NCBI GenBank assembly: GCA_965115835.1
Contig: OZ220471.1
Location: 992,001 to 1,056,000 of the forward strand
DNA from: Foliamicus sp965115835
GTDB taxonomy: Bacteria > Pseudomonadota > Gammaproteobacteria > Steroidobacterales > Foliamicaceae
Direction: 5' to 3'
DNA length: 64,000 nucleotides
Part shown: positions 35,742 through 43,913 of the stretch, one piece after another
Layout: each line of letters starts with the position of its first letter
Position numbering within the stretch: the stretch's first letter is position 1
Position numbers and translations under genes: made by a program
The notes under the pieces: model-generated
The model's input: the letters and a program-made list of their open reading frames with translations, nothing else
Databases searched by the model: none
Told to the model about the DNA's origin: nothing

Positions 35742-36306
35742 CGGACTGGGAGAGAGGCAATCCTCCCAAAACGCGGAGTCGGGCCGAAAGGAAATCCCGA
35801 GGCAGTTTCACGGCGTCATCGTGCCGCTGGCGTTGACTCTTTCCCCCCACCGACCAGTAGAGGCCCGCACCTCCATCGTTGTTGAGCAAGATCAGGAGCG
35901 CGTCTGCAGCCGTCAAGGACTTGAAGTAGATTGCGATCTCTCCATCCATGGACGGATACACAGCGGGTTCGATCAAACTTCGGACGGCCATGGAGAGCAC
36001 GTGTTTGGCATTTTTCTTGGCTCGTTCGTCGATACGGGGGTAGCCCTCTTCCTCCGCTTCTCGATTAATCTGGTCCACCTGCGCCAGTGCGCTCTCGAAC
36101 CATTTGGCCACCATTTGAGATGATCTCCAGCCAGTCATAGGGGGCTCGGCTCCCGGCTTTCGGCCGATGCTGTATCCGTCGAACAACCCGAAGGGCGGGT
36201 ATTGTGATCTTAACTGGATACTTTCGAGTTGCGTTTGGCGCTCCATGTCGAAGCGGCCGGGCGGTTCTAACGGTTGACTAAGCGCTGGCACTGTCATCGA
36301 CTTCAT
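35734..36306 (-). CDS. unknown operon, second gene (190 aa)
   Basis: Start overlaps the first gene's stop as ATGA (36303-36306). Features: SQYPPFGLFDGYSIGRKPG, TGWRSSQMVAKWFESALAQV, a helical acidic stretch AEEEGYPRIDERAKKNAKHV and a core MDGEIAIYFKSLTAADALLI LLNNDGGAGLYW that looks like the hydrophobic centre of an alpha/beta domain. No signal peptide. Family not recognised. Overlaps on both sides show that the three proteins are made together, perhaps as a complex. Confidence 0.6.
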   Translation of the reverse strand: MKSMTVPALSQPLEPPGRFDMERQTQLESIQLRSQYPPFGLFDGYSIGRKPGAEPPMTGWRSSQMVAKWFESALAQVDQINREAEEEGYPRIDERAKKNAKHVLSMAVRSLIEPAVYPSMDGEIAIYFKSLTAADALLILLNNDGGAGLYWSVGGKSQRQRHDDAVKLPRDFLSARLRVLGGLPLSQSVG

Positions 36307-37004
36307 CCTTGATCGTATGCAATCCCGACGGCTTGATCAGCGAACTCGGTGGTTTGCTCGATCCAGCTCAGCTCTTCGTCGAATTTCGTAAGGGTCGGCA
36401 CGGAAACAAAGGTGTGATCTCCAATGAACAGTCCATTTTGCAAACCCTCGGACTGCTCGATTGCGCGTCGGAATACCCGGTATCCATCTTTTGTTCTGAG
36501 GGTAAACCCGATGACAGGCCGGTACTCTGTCGTCGTCAATTTCTTCGATGCCGCATGACCAATGCGGTCGCTTCCATGATGTGCGAGATACTCGTCCACT
36601 CGCCCGTCCAACACATCTACGTGATGGTTCAAGACTATCGCGTAGGACTGCCGTGTGTAACTCTGGAGCGCTGGCAAAAGGCGACCCATCGTCTCTCGCA
36701 CTACCTCAAGGACGATTTGATCGTCGGCGGCATTGACGATATTCACGAAATATAGTTTCAGAGAGTCTGCCCTGAGGACGATATAATTCGCTCCGCCAAT
36801 CCGGTATTTGCACCAAGCTTCGCCCAGTTCCGTGGCGGAGGATGCGGAAAAATCGTCAGGTCGAGGATTAAGGGACTCCCGGAAATGCTCAGCGATGACC
36901 GCAACGAAGATCCTTCTCGCCGTTTCCCAGTCCGTGACGAATGCGGTCAATTGGAAAGTAACGGACAGGTTACCCCTATCTCTGCGCACCCGCAGACCAT
37001 TCAT
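36303..37004 (-). CDS. unknown operon, first gene (233 aa)
   Basis: Starts MNGLRVRRDRGNLSVTFQLT with GGAGAACC ahead. Alternating hydrophobic pattern in the first 120 residues (WCKYRIGGANYIVLRADSLK, YFVNIVNAADDQIVLEVVRE), then YAIVLNHHVDVLDG and a C-terminal region FSL-like GDHTFVSVPTLTKFDEELSW. Soluble; no enzyme motif that I can name. Moderate G+C, lower than the backbone. The position inside the integrative element, near cas3, toxin-antitoxin and NYN genes, is typical of defence cargo, but that is inference. Confidence 0.6.
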   Translation of the reverse strand: MNGLRVRRDRGNLSVTFQLTAFVTDWETARRIFVAVIAEHFRESLNPRPDDFSASSATELGEAWCKYRIGGANYIVLRADSLKLYFVNIVNAADDQIVLEVVRETMGRLLPALQSYTRQSYAIVLNHHVDVLDGRVDEYLAHHGSDRIGHAASKKLTTTEYRPVIGFTLRTKDGYRVFRRAIEQSEGLQNGLFIGDHTFVSVPTLTKFDEELSWIEQTTEFADQAVGIAYDQG

Positions 37005-37295
37005 CAGCGAGGTTCTCCGTCGTTATCTTGCATGTTCGCCTCGTGGCCGCCTGCGTCAAGCCACCACACTTTCAGAATTCGGCACCCAAGGGGCGTTACG
37101 CACATTGTGATGGACTCCAGACCTTCTGTTCATCAAGTAAGGATTCCGGGTCATGAAACTCACGTAAGCCCAGCACGAGCACATCAAGCCTGTCTTTCCG
37201 AAACCCCGCGACCATGCTTCGCTCCGCCATCTATCGATCCTCAACGCCATTCTGTACGTAGCCGGGTAGGGATGCAAGTGTGTGTACCGGTTCAC
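37005..37295. other. short stretch with no firm gene
   Basis: Lies between the unknown operon and an ISAs1 end remnant. On the minus strand a 44-codon frame (MAERSMVAGFRKDRLDVLVL) ends just before the operon, but nothing supports it further. It probably holds the operon promoter; no good -10/-35 pair stands out. Confidence 0.3.
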
Positions 37296-37534
37296 CAGGA
37301 CCATTCCAAAGTCGTGGCGAGTCCGAGTCCGTGCGCTGAGGTGCAGCGAGATGGTCCGTCCGTAATCTGCTGGCGCGTCGGGTAGTTGGGGGTTTCGGTA
37401 GGCCGGCGCTTTCCGGGCCGTCGGTCCTGGGCTTTTTGGCGGCCTGCGTTGTCGAGTGACGCAGTTCGGGCGGAGTGGGTGCGTCGGATGCCGTGGTTTC
37501 AGGAGCGGAAGCCGCGTCGGGTGACTTGTCGCAT
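37296..37534 (-). mobile_element. ISAs1 element, end remnant
   Basis: About 240 bp matching 32502-32741, the tnp-3' end of the ISAs1 element, starting CAGGACCATTCCAAAG. Several substitutions and small indels show it diverged from the complete copy. The rest of this copy is gone. Confidence 0.85.
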
Positions 37535-37614
37535 ACCCTCGGAACAATAGCCAATAGTTCCCTTCAGAGAATCATTTTGTTCAGTCGAATCCAGCTTGTC
37601 CTCTCAGATGGCGC

Positions 37615-38886
37615 TTACGGGGCCGTGGCTGGTTCCAAGTCTCCCGTCGTATCCATCAGCATCAGTTCATCAATCTTGTCGGCGATACGTTGTGCCGGCT
37701 CTCGAAGCTGTTCAACGGTCCAGTCGGCAGCATAGCCCTCGGTCACATCAGACGGGCGAGCGTGGTTGACCAGCCGCTTGGTCAGCGAGCGCGGCAGCAT
37801 CAGTTCGCGCTCGGCCACCGTGATGAAGGCGTTGCGCAGGCCGTGGAACCAGAAACGGGCACCAGCGACCTTGCCGATCCGGGCGTAGTGACCAAAGAGT
37901 TCCTCGACATGGCCCGACTTGCTGGACAGCGACGGGAAAACCCAGCCCCGCATGTCCGCCGGCATGGCGTCGCTGTTGGCTTGGCGCCGCGCAAGGATAG
38001 CGCCCAACTGGCGTGTGATCGGAAGTTCCAGTGGCGCCCCGGTCTTGGTCTCCTCGACTCGAAACAGCCCCGCTTCAAGGTCCACCCGCTCCCAACGCAG
38101 CGAGACGATCTCGCCCCGACGCATACCGGTGTAGATTCCGAACAACATCAAGTCACGATGCACGGGGTTGCGCACCACCTTGTCAATACCTTCACGCCAT
38201 CTGGGAAGCACCTCGGCCGGCGACGATATCTTGCGTCGCCTGTGGGGATGGTAACGCCCGCCGCCCGCAAGCCACTGCTCGACCGGATTGCGCAACCCGT
38301 CGTAATCGACGCAGGGCCGGCGGTAGACCGAACGCAGGAACGACAGGCACTGGTTGGCCGGGACGGCGCCGCGACCCTCAGTGAGAAGATGGAAGCGGTT
38401 CTCGACATCGCGGCGAGTGATGGCGTCGATTGGCCGGGAGCGCCAGTCGCCAAGATAAAGGTTGGCATAGCGACGATAGGATCGCTGCGTGACATCGGCC
38501 CGGTTGTAGCCGGATTCGATGTAGTCGTCGCAGATTTCTCCCAGCGTCGGCAGACCGCGGGTATCGGCCCGCTCCCCGGCGGGGTCGCCGCCGCCAGCAG
38601 CGCGTCCGAGCAGTTCCTGCGCACGGCGCCGGGCCTGGTCGGGAGTGACGCGCCCGTAGCGACCGACAACAACCCGCTTGTTGGGCGCCTTGCGCCCGCC
38701 TTCGCCAACGCGGTAGTTGACGACGAAGGACTTGGCGCCGGAAGGCTGGACACGGCAGCCGAAGCCGATGAGCTTGTCGTCCCACGCGATCCAGGGTTTG
38801 CCGGTGGGCTCCAACGCCTCGACAGTGCGCTTGGTGAGCGTGAGCTTGACCTTGGCGACGCGTTTTGCAGATTTCTGTTTCATCAT
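37615..38886 (-). CDS. int: tyrosine recombinase, integrase of the 26.7-kb element
   Basis: 423 residues. N-terminal DUF4102 arm-binding domain (KLTLTKRTVEALEPTGKPWI, FGCRVQPSGAKSFVVNYRVG), SAM-like core-binding domain (about 120-200), catalytic domain with Arg in TGMRRGEIVSL, Lys in EETKTGAP, His-x-x-Arg in FHGLRNAFI, His in VNHARPSDVTEGY and Tyr as the likely nucleophile in the last segment. It lies 180 bp from the right attachment repeat and reads inward, the common arrangement for integrases. It resembles the integrase at 55246-56514 closely, so both belong to one subfamily. Intact. Confidence 0.92.
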   Translation of the reverse strand: MMKQKSAKRVAKVKLTLTKRTVEALEPTGKPWIAWDDKLIGFGCRVQPSGAKSFVVNYRVGEGGRKAPNKRVVVGRYGRVTPDQARRRAQELLGRAAGGGDPAGERADTRGLPTLGEICDDYIESGYNRADVTQRSYRRYANLYLGDWRSRPIDAITRRDVENRFHLLTEGRGAVPANQCLSFLRSVYRRPCVDYDGLRNPVEQWLAGGGRYHPHRRRKISSPAEVLPRWREGIDKVVRNPVHRDLMLFGIYTGMRRGEIVSLRWERVDLEAGLFRVEETKTGAPLELPITRQLGAILARRQANSDAMPADMRGWVFPSLSSKSGHVEELFGHYARIGKVAGARFWFHGLRNAFITVAERELMLPRSLTKRLVNHARPSDVTEGYAADWTVEQLREPAQRIADKIDELMLMDTTGDLEPATAP

Positions 38887-39065
38887 GGGGCGATCATACC
38901 GCCGATGCCATAAATATCAACCCTGAAATCAACTCCAAGAAGCAAAACAGGGCGTATCGCCACTATCTCCTGACGGTATCTGGTAAGGAATAAGCCTCTT
39001 ATATCATTGATATTTCATATGTATTGGCACTTCCTACGCATCTGTGCGCATAAATGACGGGAGGG

Positions 39066-39073
39066 CCGTCAAC
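39066..39073. repeat. right attachment repeat CCGTCAAC
   Basis: Second copy of the 8-bp repeat found at 12329-12336. The ssb frame resumes directly after it (CAC CTC ACA AGC). The 180 bp between integrase start and repeat is A+T-rich, as expected of an attachment region. Confidence 0.7.
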
Positions 39074-39460
39074 CACCTCACAAGCGGGGGGCGTGTCGCC
39101 AATCTGTCGCTTGCGACCGACGAGTCCTATATCAACAAGCAGACCGGCGAGCGGGTGGATCGCACCGAGTGGCACCGCATCGTCACCTTCCAGGACGGGC
39201 TGGTCGAGATGCTCGGCAAGCACGCCAGAAAGGGACGGCTGGTGTATGTCGACGGCAAGCTGCAGACGCGACGCTGGCGCAAGGACGGCGAGGACTCCGA
39301 CCGGTTCTCGACCGAGATTCTGCTGGCGCCCGGCTGCCGGGTCCAGTTCCTCGACAAGCCGAACGGCAACGGCGCGGCGATGGCCGACGCCCAGCCCTCG
39401 GCTGCCGCCCCGGCCCAGCCGGCCGACGGCGACGGGACGGACGACGAGATCCCGTTCTGA
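39074..39460 (+). pseudogene. ssb: ssb copy 1, 3' part
   Basis: Codons 22-149 of ssb: HLTSGGRVANLSLATDESYI, RTEWHRIVTF, LVYVDGKLQTRRW, FSTEILLAPGCRVQFLD and the acidic tail DGTDDEIPF. It lacks its first 21 codons, which are at 12274-12336. An in-frame ATG or GTG of good context is absent near the break, so no functional OB fold can be made from this part. Confidence 0.9.
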
Positions 39461-39683
39461 GGCGAACTGTCCGTCCTTCCCCCGGGGACCGGCGTTTCGG
39501 CGTCGGTCCCCCTTTTTGCTGCCCGCTTCGAGTCCCGAACGGGTCGGGCCTCGCGCCTGCGCTCCGCGCAGGGCGTTCGTCCGCTTACGCCGCCGGGAGT
39601 CGGAGGTCGGGCCGGTATCGGGCGTTCCCCGCAACGAGAGGAGTCTTCATCATGCCGCCACGTCACACCGGGAGGTCGGCGCT

Positions 39684-40709
39684 GTGAACGCTGCCGCCAT
39701 CGCCGCCGAACTCGCCCGGCGCGCCGAGGCTGTGTGTCGCCGCTATCTGCCCTACGGCCGCCGCCAGGGCCGCTACTGGGTCGCGGGCGACCTCGACGGC
39801 GCCCGAGGGCGCTCGCTCCACGTTCGTCTCGAAGGTCCCGGCATCCCCGGCAAGTGGACCGACGCCGCAACCGGCGAACACGGCGACCTGCTCGACCTCG
39901 TCCGCTACCGTTCGGGCGCGCCGACGCTGCGCGCGGCGCTCGCCGAGGCCCGCGCCTTCCTCGCCCTGCCGGCTTCGCCGGCATCGGGCGAGCACGGCGC
40001 CTACGACGCCACCGCGGCGGCCCGGCGCCTGTGGCGCCGCTGCCGCGACATCGACGGCACCCACGCCGAACGCTACCTGCATGCCCGGGGGCTCGCGCGC
40101 TGCCGCTTCGCGGCGCTGCGCTTTCATCCCGCGCTGCGCTACCGCGAGAACGGATCGGTCATCCGCCTTCCGGCGCTGGTCGCCGCCGTGACCGGCGACG
40201 ACGGCGCCGTCAGCGGTGTGCAGCGCACCTGGCTCGATCCCCGCTCGCCCGCCAAGGCGGGCGTCGCTGTTCCACGCAAGGCGCTCGGACGCATCCACGG
40301 ACGCGCCGTGCGGTTCGGAGCGCCCGACGCCATGCTGCTGGTCGGCGAAGGCATCGAGACCGTGCTGTCGCTGGTCACCGCTGTGCCCGGGATCACCGCC
40401 GCCGCAGCGCTCTCCGCCGGAAGCCTCGGCGCGTTCGCGCCTCCGCCCGGCGTCGCGCGGCTCATCATCGCACGCGATAACGACCCCGAGGGCGACCGTG
40501 CCGCCGAACGACTCGCGCGGCGCTGCGCACACGCGGGTGTCCAGGCCACCGTCGTCGTTCCCGAAGGCGGCGACTTCAACGACGACCTCGTCGCACTCGG
40601 TCCCGACACGCTCGCCGCGCGGCTCGGTCCCCTGTTCCGCTTCGAGGGGGATACGACAGCCCCGGGGGCGGGGAACCCTGCCCGCCTGCAGAGTCCCGGA
40701 GGAGAGTGA
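39684..40709 (+). CDS. Toprim-domain protein, plasmid primase type (DUF7146-like)
   Basis: 341 residues from a GTG with GGAGG 8 bp upstream. N-terminal half (about 1-190): RRYLPYGRRQGRYWVAGDLD, GKWTDAATGEHGDLLDLVRY and HARGLARCRFAALRFHP, as in the zinc-less primase-like protein family on plasmids. Toprim domain from about 210: MLLVGEGIETVLSL (Glu) and LIIARDNDPEGDRAAERLA (DxD). Such proteins prime or process DNA during element replication or transfer. An 11-codon ORF (39652-39687, MPPRHTGRSAL) overlaps the GTG as GTGA and could couple translation. The module at 21-24 kb lacks this gene. Confidence 0.85.
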   Translation: MNAAAIAAELARRAEAVCRRYLPYGRRQGRYWVAGDLDGARGRSLHVRLEGPGIPGKWTDAATGEHGDLLDLVRYRSGAPTLRAALAEARAFLALPASPASGEHGAYDATAAARRLWRRCRDIDGTHAERYLHARGLARCRFAALRFHPALRYRENGSVIRLPALVAAVTGDDGAVSGVQRTWLDPRSPAKAGVAVPRKALGRIHGRAVRFGAPDAMLLVGEGIETVLSLVTAVPGITAAAALSAGSLGAFAPPPGVARLIIARDNDPEGDRAAERLARRCAHAGVQATVVVPEGGDFNDDLVALGPDTLAARLGPLFRFEGDTTAPGAGNPARLQSPGGE

Positions 40710-40784
40710 GGCGGGTGGAGGGTGAACGGCGCAGAGAGGAGAGGGAGTTCCCTCGCGCCTCCATCAAGCCAACCGGAGAACCCG

Positions 40785-41015
40785 ATGAGCACCATCACTT
40801 TCAGGCGCGTCAGCCCACACGAATCCCGAATCTACAACGCCGACGGTCACCATGTCGGCGATGTCTACCGCGAGGACGACCTCCTCAACCCGGGAACGCA
40901 CTACTACGTCGTCCACCTCCAGGAGGATTGGCGAGGGCCGAAGCGCGTGCGCGACCGTCGCCGCATCCGCCAGGTGGCGCAGCAGCTTCTGGACTCCCAC
41001 CCGTTCTACGGATGA
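40785..41015 (+). CDS. small conserved protein of the ssb/DUF2493 module, copy 1
   Basis: 76 residues (MSTITFRRVSPHESRIYNAD) with CGGAGAACCCG ahead. Homologous over its whole length with the protein at 22429-22656. Shares VGDV, acidic pair, RDRRRIRQVAQQ and the final HP. The GA-rich leader GAGGAGAGGGAGT upstream is also shared by both copies. Function unknown. Confidence 0.7.
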   Translation: MSTITFRRVSPHESRIYNADGHHVGDVYREDDLLNPGTHYYVVHLQEDWRGPKRVRDRRRIRQVAQQLLDSHPFYG

Positions 41016-41218
41016 CCGGCGGGGAAAACAGGAAGCGCTCCGGATCGGGCGTGGCGGGCGGCCTTCAACCGCAGACCCCTGTGTGCGTTGCTTCTCGACC
41101 GGGCTTTACGTTGCAGGCTCCGCAAGCTCCGGTTTCCGGTGCAATCCCTTGCGCTTCCAATCGCCCGTTCGCTGCACAACCCGCTTGCGGGAAGAACGCT
41201 TTGCCAACCCAAAAAGCA

Positions 41219-41351
41219 CCTCCCGACATAGGCCCATTGTGCCACACGTGCTCACTTCGCCAACCCCTCCGGGGTTCTCCACTGCGTTCCGACCCGCTTG
41301 CGCGGGTGGCTTCGTTGCGCGCGCGTGTCCCAACAAACCTATGTCGGGAGG
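41219..41351 (+). ncRNA. candidate structured leader RNA upstream of DUF2493, copy 1
   Basis: A perfect 14-bp closing stem, CCTCCCGACATAGG (41219-41232) with CCTATGTCGGGAGG (41338-41351), surrounds the 101-bp core 41233-41333 (99 of 101 positions equal to 22749-22849). Inside are AACCCC-TCC-GGGGTT and ACCCGC-TTGC-GCGGGT hairpins. The loop, not the stem, carries one of the two differences. It ends 67 bp before the DUF2493 start. Confidence 0.55.
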
Positions 41352-41418
41352 CGCTCTTCCGACGACACCGGGCCATCAAGGCTCAACTCAAACCTCGAAC
41401 TACCAAGGAGACACAACC

Positions 41419-42339
41419 ATGTTCGATACCGACAACATCCATCAGGCACAATCCCACACTGCAGTCATCTGCGAAAACGCCGCACTCTACGGCGCAACCC
41501 CGGAACGCGACGAGTTCGACCCCCGAAGCGTCTGGGACCGCGACGAAGCGCTCGAAGCCGTCAGCGAAGCGTTCCGCATCCTGGCACGAGGCGTCGCCCC
41601 CGATGGCCTGCAGATCGCCGACGAACGCGAGTCCATGCTCTGGGGCTTCGTGAACATGTGGGCCGCGCAGGTCAGGCGACTCGACCGCAGCATCGACCGC
41701 CTCACGCCTGAAATCCGCGACCTGCAGCGCGCCCAGGACGGCACCGAGATCAACGCCCGCGAACTCGAACTGAAGACCCACCGTGCGCGCAACCTCGGCG
41801 ACCGACGCGACGCCTTCGAGCAACTGCGCGACTGCGCTGCTGACGCCTACCGCGAGTCCACCGGAGAAACCTGGCGGCCGCGGCACGGATCGCACACCAG
41901 CCAGACCCGTCAACTTACCTCGGCAGCGATCGACGCCCGCGACTTTCTCCGCGCCCGCAAGGAACGCGAGACCAACGCGCATCTGCCCGACGGCACCCTG
42001 ATCGCGATCGCGGGCGGCAAGCAAGTCACCGACATCGACGCCATCTTCCGGCGACTCGACAAGGCGCGAGCGAAGTATCAGGACATGGTGCTCGTCCACG
42101 GCGGCGGCCCCGGGGTGGAGCGCATCGCCGCACAGTGGGCTGAACGGCATGGCGTGCATCAGGTGGTCTGCAAGCCGGACTGGAACGCTCACGGACGGGC
42201 CGCCCCGTTTCGACGCAACGACGAACTGCTGAACCTGCTGCCGAAGGGCGTGATCGCATTCCCTGGCAGCGGCGTTACAGAGAACCTTGTCGACAAGGCC
42301 ACCCAGCTCGGCATCCCGGTGCAACGCTGCGCGGCGTAA
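41419..42339 (+). CDS. DUF2493 (SLOG-related) domain protein, copy 1
   Basis: 306 residues, start at the ATG after CCAAGGAGACACAACC. Helical N-terminal part and C-terminal DUF2493 domain with LIAIAGGKQVTDIDAIF, MVLVHGGGPGVERIAAQWA, GVHQVVCKPDWNAHGRAAP and GVIAFPGSGVTENLVD. Collinear with the 22929-23855 copy (about 80% identical by eye). Suggested nucleotide or nucleic-acid ligand binding through the glycine loops; biological role unknown. Last clear gene of the backbone series before the tandem repeats. Confidence 0.85.
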   Translation: MFDTDNIHQAQSHTAVICENAALYGATPERDEFDPRSVWDRDEALEAVSEAFRILARGVAPDGLQIADERESMLWGFVNMWAAQVRRLDRSIDRLTPEIRDLQRAQDGTEINARELELKTHRARNLGDRRDAFEQLRDCAADAYRESTGETWRPRHGSHTSQTRQLTSAAIDARDFLRARKERETNAHLPDGTLIAIAGGKQVTDIDAIFRRLDKARAKYQDMVLVHGGGPGVERIAAQWAERHGVHQVVCKPDWNAHGRAAPFRRNDELLNLLPKGVIAFPGSGVTENLVDKATQLGIPVQRCAA

Positions 42340-42427
42340 GCGCCATCCTCAAGGGCCGCGTCGCTTCGGCGGCGTGGCCCTTTTTTCTGTACGCAGTCGG
42401 CAGCGCCAACCTGCGTGGCGCGTCTGG

Positions 42428-43240
42428 CTTCGCTTCGCTTGCCCTGACCGGCTACGCCGGTGCGGGCATCGCTCGCGGCGGCTTCGCCGCGCACCGACGC
42501 CACGGCTCGTGCATGCGCTCCTGCGGAGCGCTGCCGCACCTCGCCTCGCATCCGGTTCCGCACAGCTCGGCTTCGCCGCGCACCGATGCCACGGCTCATG
42601 TGCGCGCTCCTGCGGAGCGCTGCCGCATCTCGCTTCGCGTCCGGTTCCGCACAGCTCGGCTTCGCTTCGCTTGCCCTGACCGGCTACGCCGGTTGCGGGC
42701 ATCACTCGCGTCGGCTTCGCCGCGCACCGATGCCTCGGCTCGTGCGCGCGCTCCTGCGGAGCGCTGCCGCATCTCGCTTCGCGTCCGGTTCTGCCCGTGG
42801 CTCGGCTTCGCTTCGCTTGCCCTGACCGGCTACGCCGGTTGCGGGCATCACTCGCGTCGGCTTCGCCGCGCACCGATGCCACGGCTCATGCGCGCGCTCC
42901 TGCGGAGCGCTACCGCACCTCGCTTCGCGTCCGGTTCTGCCCGCGGCTCGGCTTCGCTTCGCTTGCCCTGACCGGCTACGCCGGTTGCGGGCATCGCTCG
43001 TGACGACTTCGCCACGCACCGATGCCACGGCTCATGCGCGCGCTCCTGCGGAGCGCTGCCGCATCTCGCTTCGCGTCCGGTTCTGCCCGTGGTTCGGCTT
43101 CGCTTCGTTTGCCCTGACCGGCTACGCCGGTTGCGGGCATCACTCGCGTCGGCTTCGCCGCGCGCCGATGCCACGGCTCGTGCACGCGCTCCTGCGGAGC
43201 GCTGCCGCACTTCGCCTCGCATCCGGTTTCGCACAGCGCG
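42428..43240. repeat. tandem 146-bp repeats with internal hairpins
   Basis: The marker GCCCTGACCGGCTACGCCGG occurs at 42441, 42673, 42819, 42965 and 43111 (one T change), spacing 232, 146, 146, 146; the first interval contains an extra partial unit. Each unit holds the hairpins ACCGGC-TAC-GCCGGT and GCGCTCC-TGC-GGAGCGC. 146 is not a multiple of 3, so the many open frames here are not a repeat protein. Confidence 0.85.
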
Positions 43241-43544
43241 ATGCATCCCTGCCCGCAAGCGTGCATACAACGCCGCCGTCGTCTTCGACGACGCGCCTGA
43301 CACTTCAGCCTGCGGCTCCATCCGCACCGGCGTCCGCTCAGGCGCCGCGGCGGCTCCGCCCTGCCAAGTTCGCCGCTGGCGATTTCCCCCGTCGTGAATG
43401 CTCCCAAGTCGGCTCTGTCTCTACGGCGGAGCCGGCTCACCTCCACACCGGACGCAGCACGCTGCCTTGTGCCCCAGGCGCGCGCCTGTCCTGTATCCCC
43501 TGCCATTTCAACGCCACAGGCGCTTAGGCCTGTTGCGGGGCGAG

Positions 43545-43694
43545 TGTAGTCGTTTTGTACTACACCGGATCGTCATGCCGCCGCGCAGCCCTGTCGGCGT
43601 ATGCCGCGGCGAGCAGTCAGATTGACTGCGCCGTACTACGGGACGTACTACGATGTAGTACGCCTTGCAAGCGGAATGTATGCTCTGAGCATAC
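43545..43694. promoter_or_regulatory. palindrome cluster (operator or transfer-origin candidate), copy 1
   Basis: GTGTAGT/ACTACAC inverted repeat (43545-43566), GTACTACGATGTAGTAC (43645-43661) and GTATGCTCTGAGCATAC (43678-43694). The last two and the sequence between them are conserved with 24858-24907; the first palindrome differs from its counterpart. Next downstream are the 32-aa ORF and the ribbon-helix-helix relic. Confidence 0.6.
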
Positions 43695-43800
43695 GGGAAA
43701 ACACACCCATTTGAGGCTTGTATCCGGGTATCGCGCGGGGCCGGGAGTCTCGGAACCCTTGCCGGAATCTCGATTGAAAGACTGTATGGGGAGAGGCCCA

Positions 43801-43899
43801 ATGGCTTCGTCAAGCGTGACGATTTCTATCGAAGGTGGGCTATCGGCATACCGTTTTCGGGCGAGGAACTGCACGAAACCGGCACAGGAATCGACTTGA
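43801..43899 (+). CDS. 32-aa ORF after the palindrome cluster, copy 1
   Basis: MASSSVTISIEGGLSAYRFR, ending NCTKPAQEST. Same length, position and ending as the ORF at 25012-25110. Preceded by GGAGAGGCCCA. Coding status depends on this conservation. Confidence 0.35.
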   Translation: MASSSVTISIEGGLSAYRFRARNCTKPAQEST

Positions 43900-43913
43900 A
43901 GAGAACGGAAAAG

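Larger units (their letters stand above)
12337..39073. mobile_element. integrative element inserted in ssb, about 26.7 kb
   Basis: Defined by the CCGTCAAC direct repeats at 12329-12336 and 39066-39073, by the disrupted ssb frame, and by a DUF4102-type tyrosine recombinase at 37615-38886 next to the right edge. Deleting 12337-39073 restores an uninterrupted 149-codon ssb. Contents: IS66 element, S8 protease, toxin-antitoxin genes, a second ssb/DUF2493 module, NYN protein, ankyrin protein, split MoxR ATPase, IS3-family and ISAs1 copies, cas3 remnant and an unknown three-gene operon. Many IS scars show that the element has been decaying and rearranging since arrival. No conjugation genes are visible inside, so transfer would depend on the host backbone or another element. 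Confidence 0.75.

Noticed and set aside
42428..43240. CRISPR array
   Set aside because: The repeat unit is 146 bp with no unique spacers and no adjacent cas1/cas2. It is a tandem repeat, not a repeat-spacer array.
42287..43527. Several 100-180-codon frames on both strands in the repeat region
   Set aside because: They follow the tandem repeats, change frame every unit (146 is not divisible by 3) and are simple Arg/Ala/Ser-rich strings.
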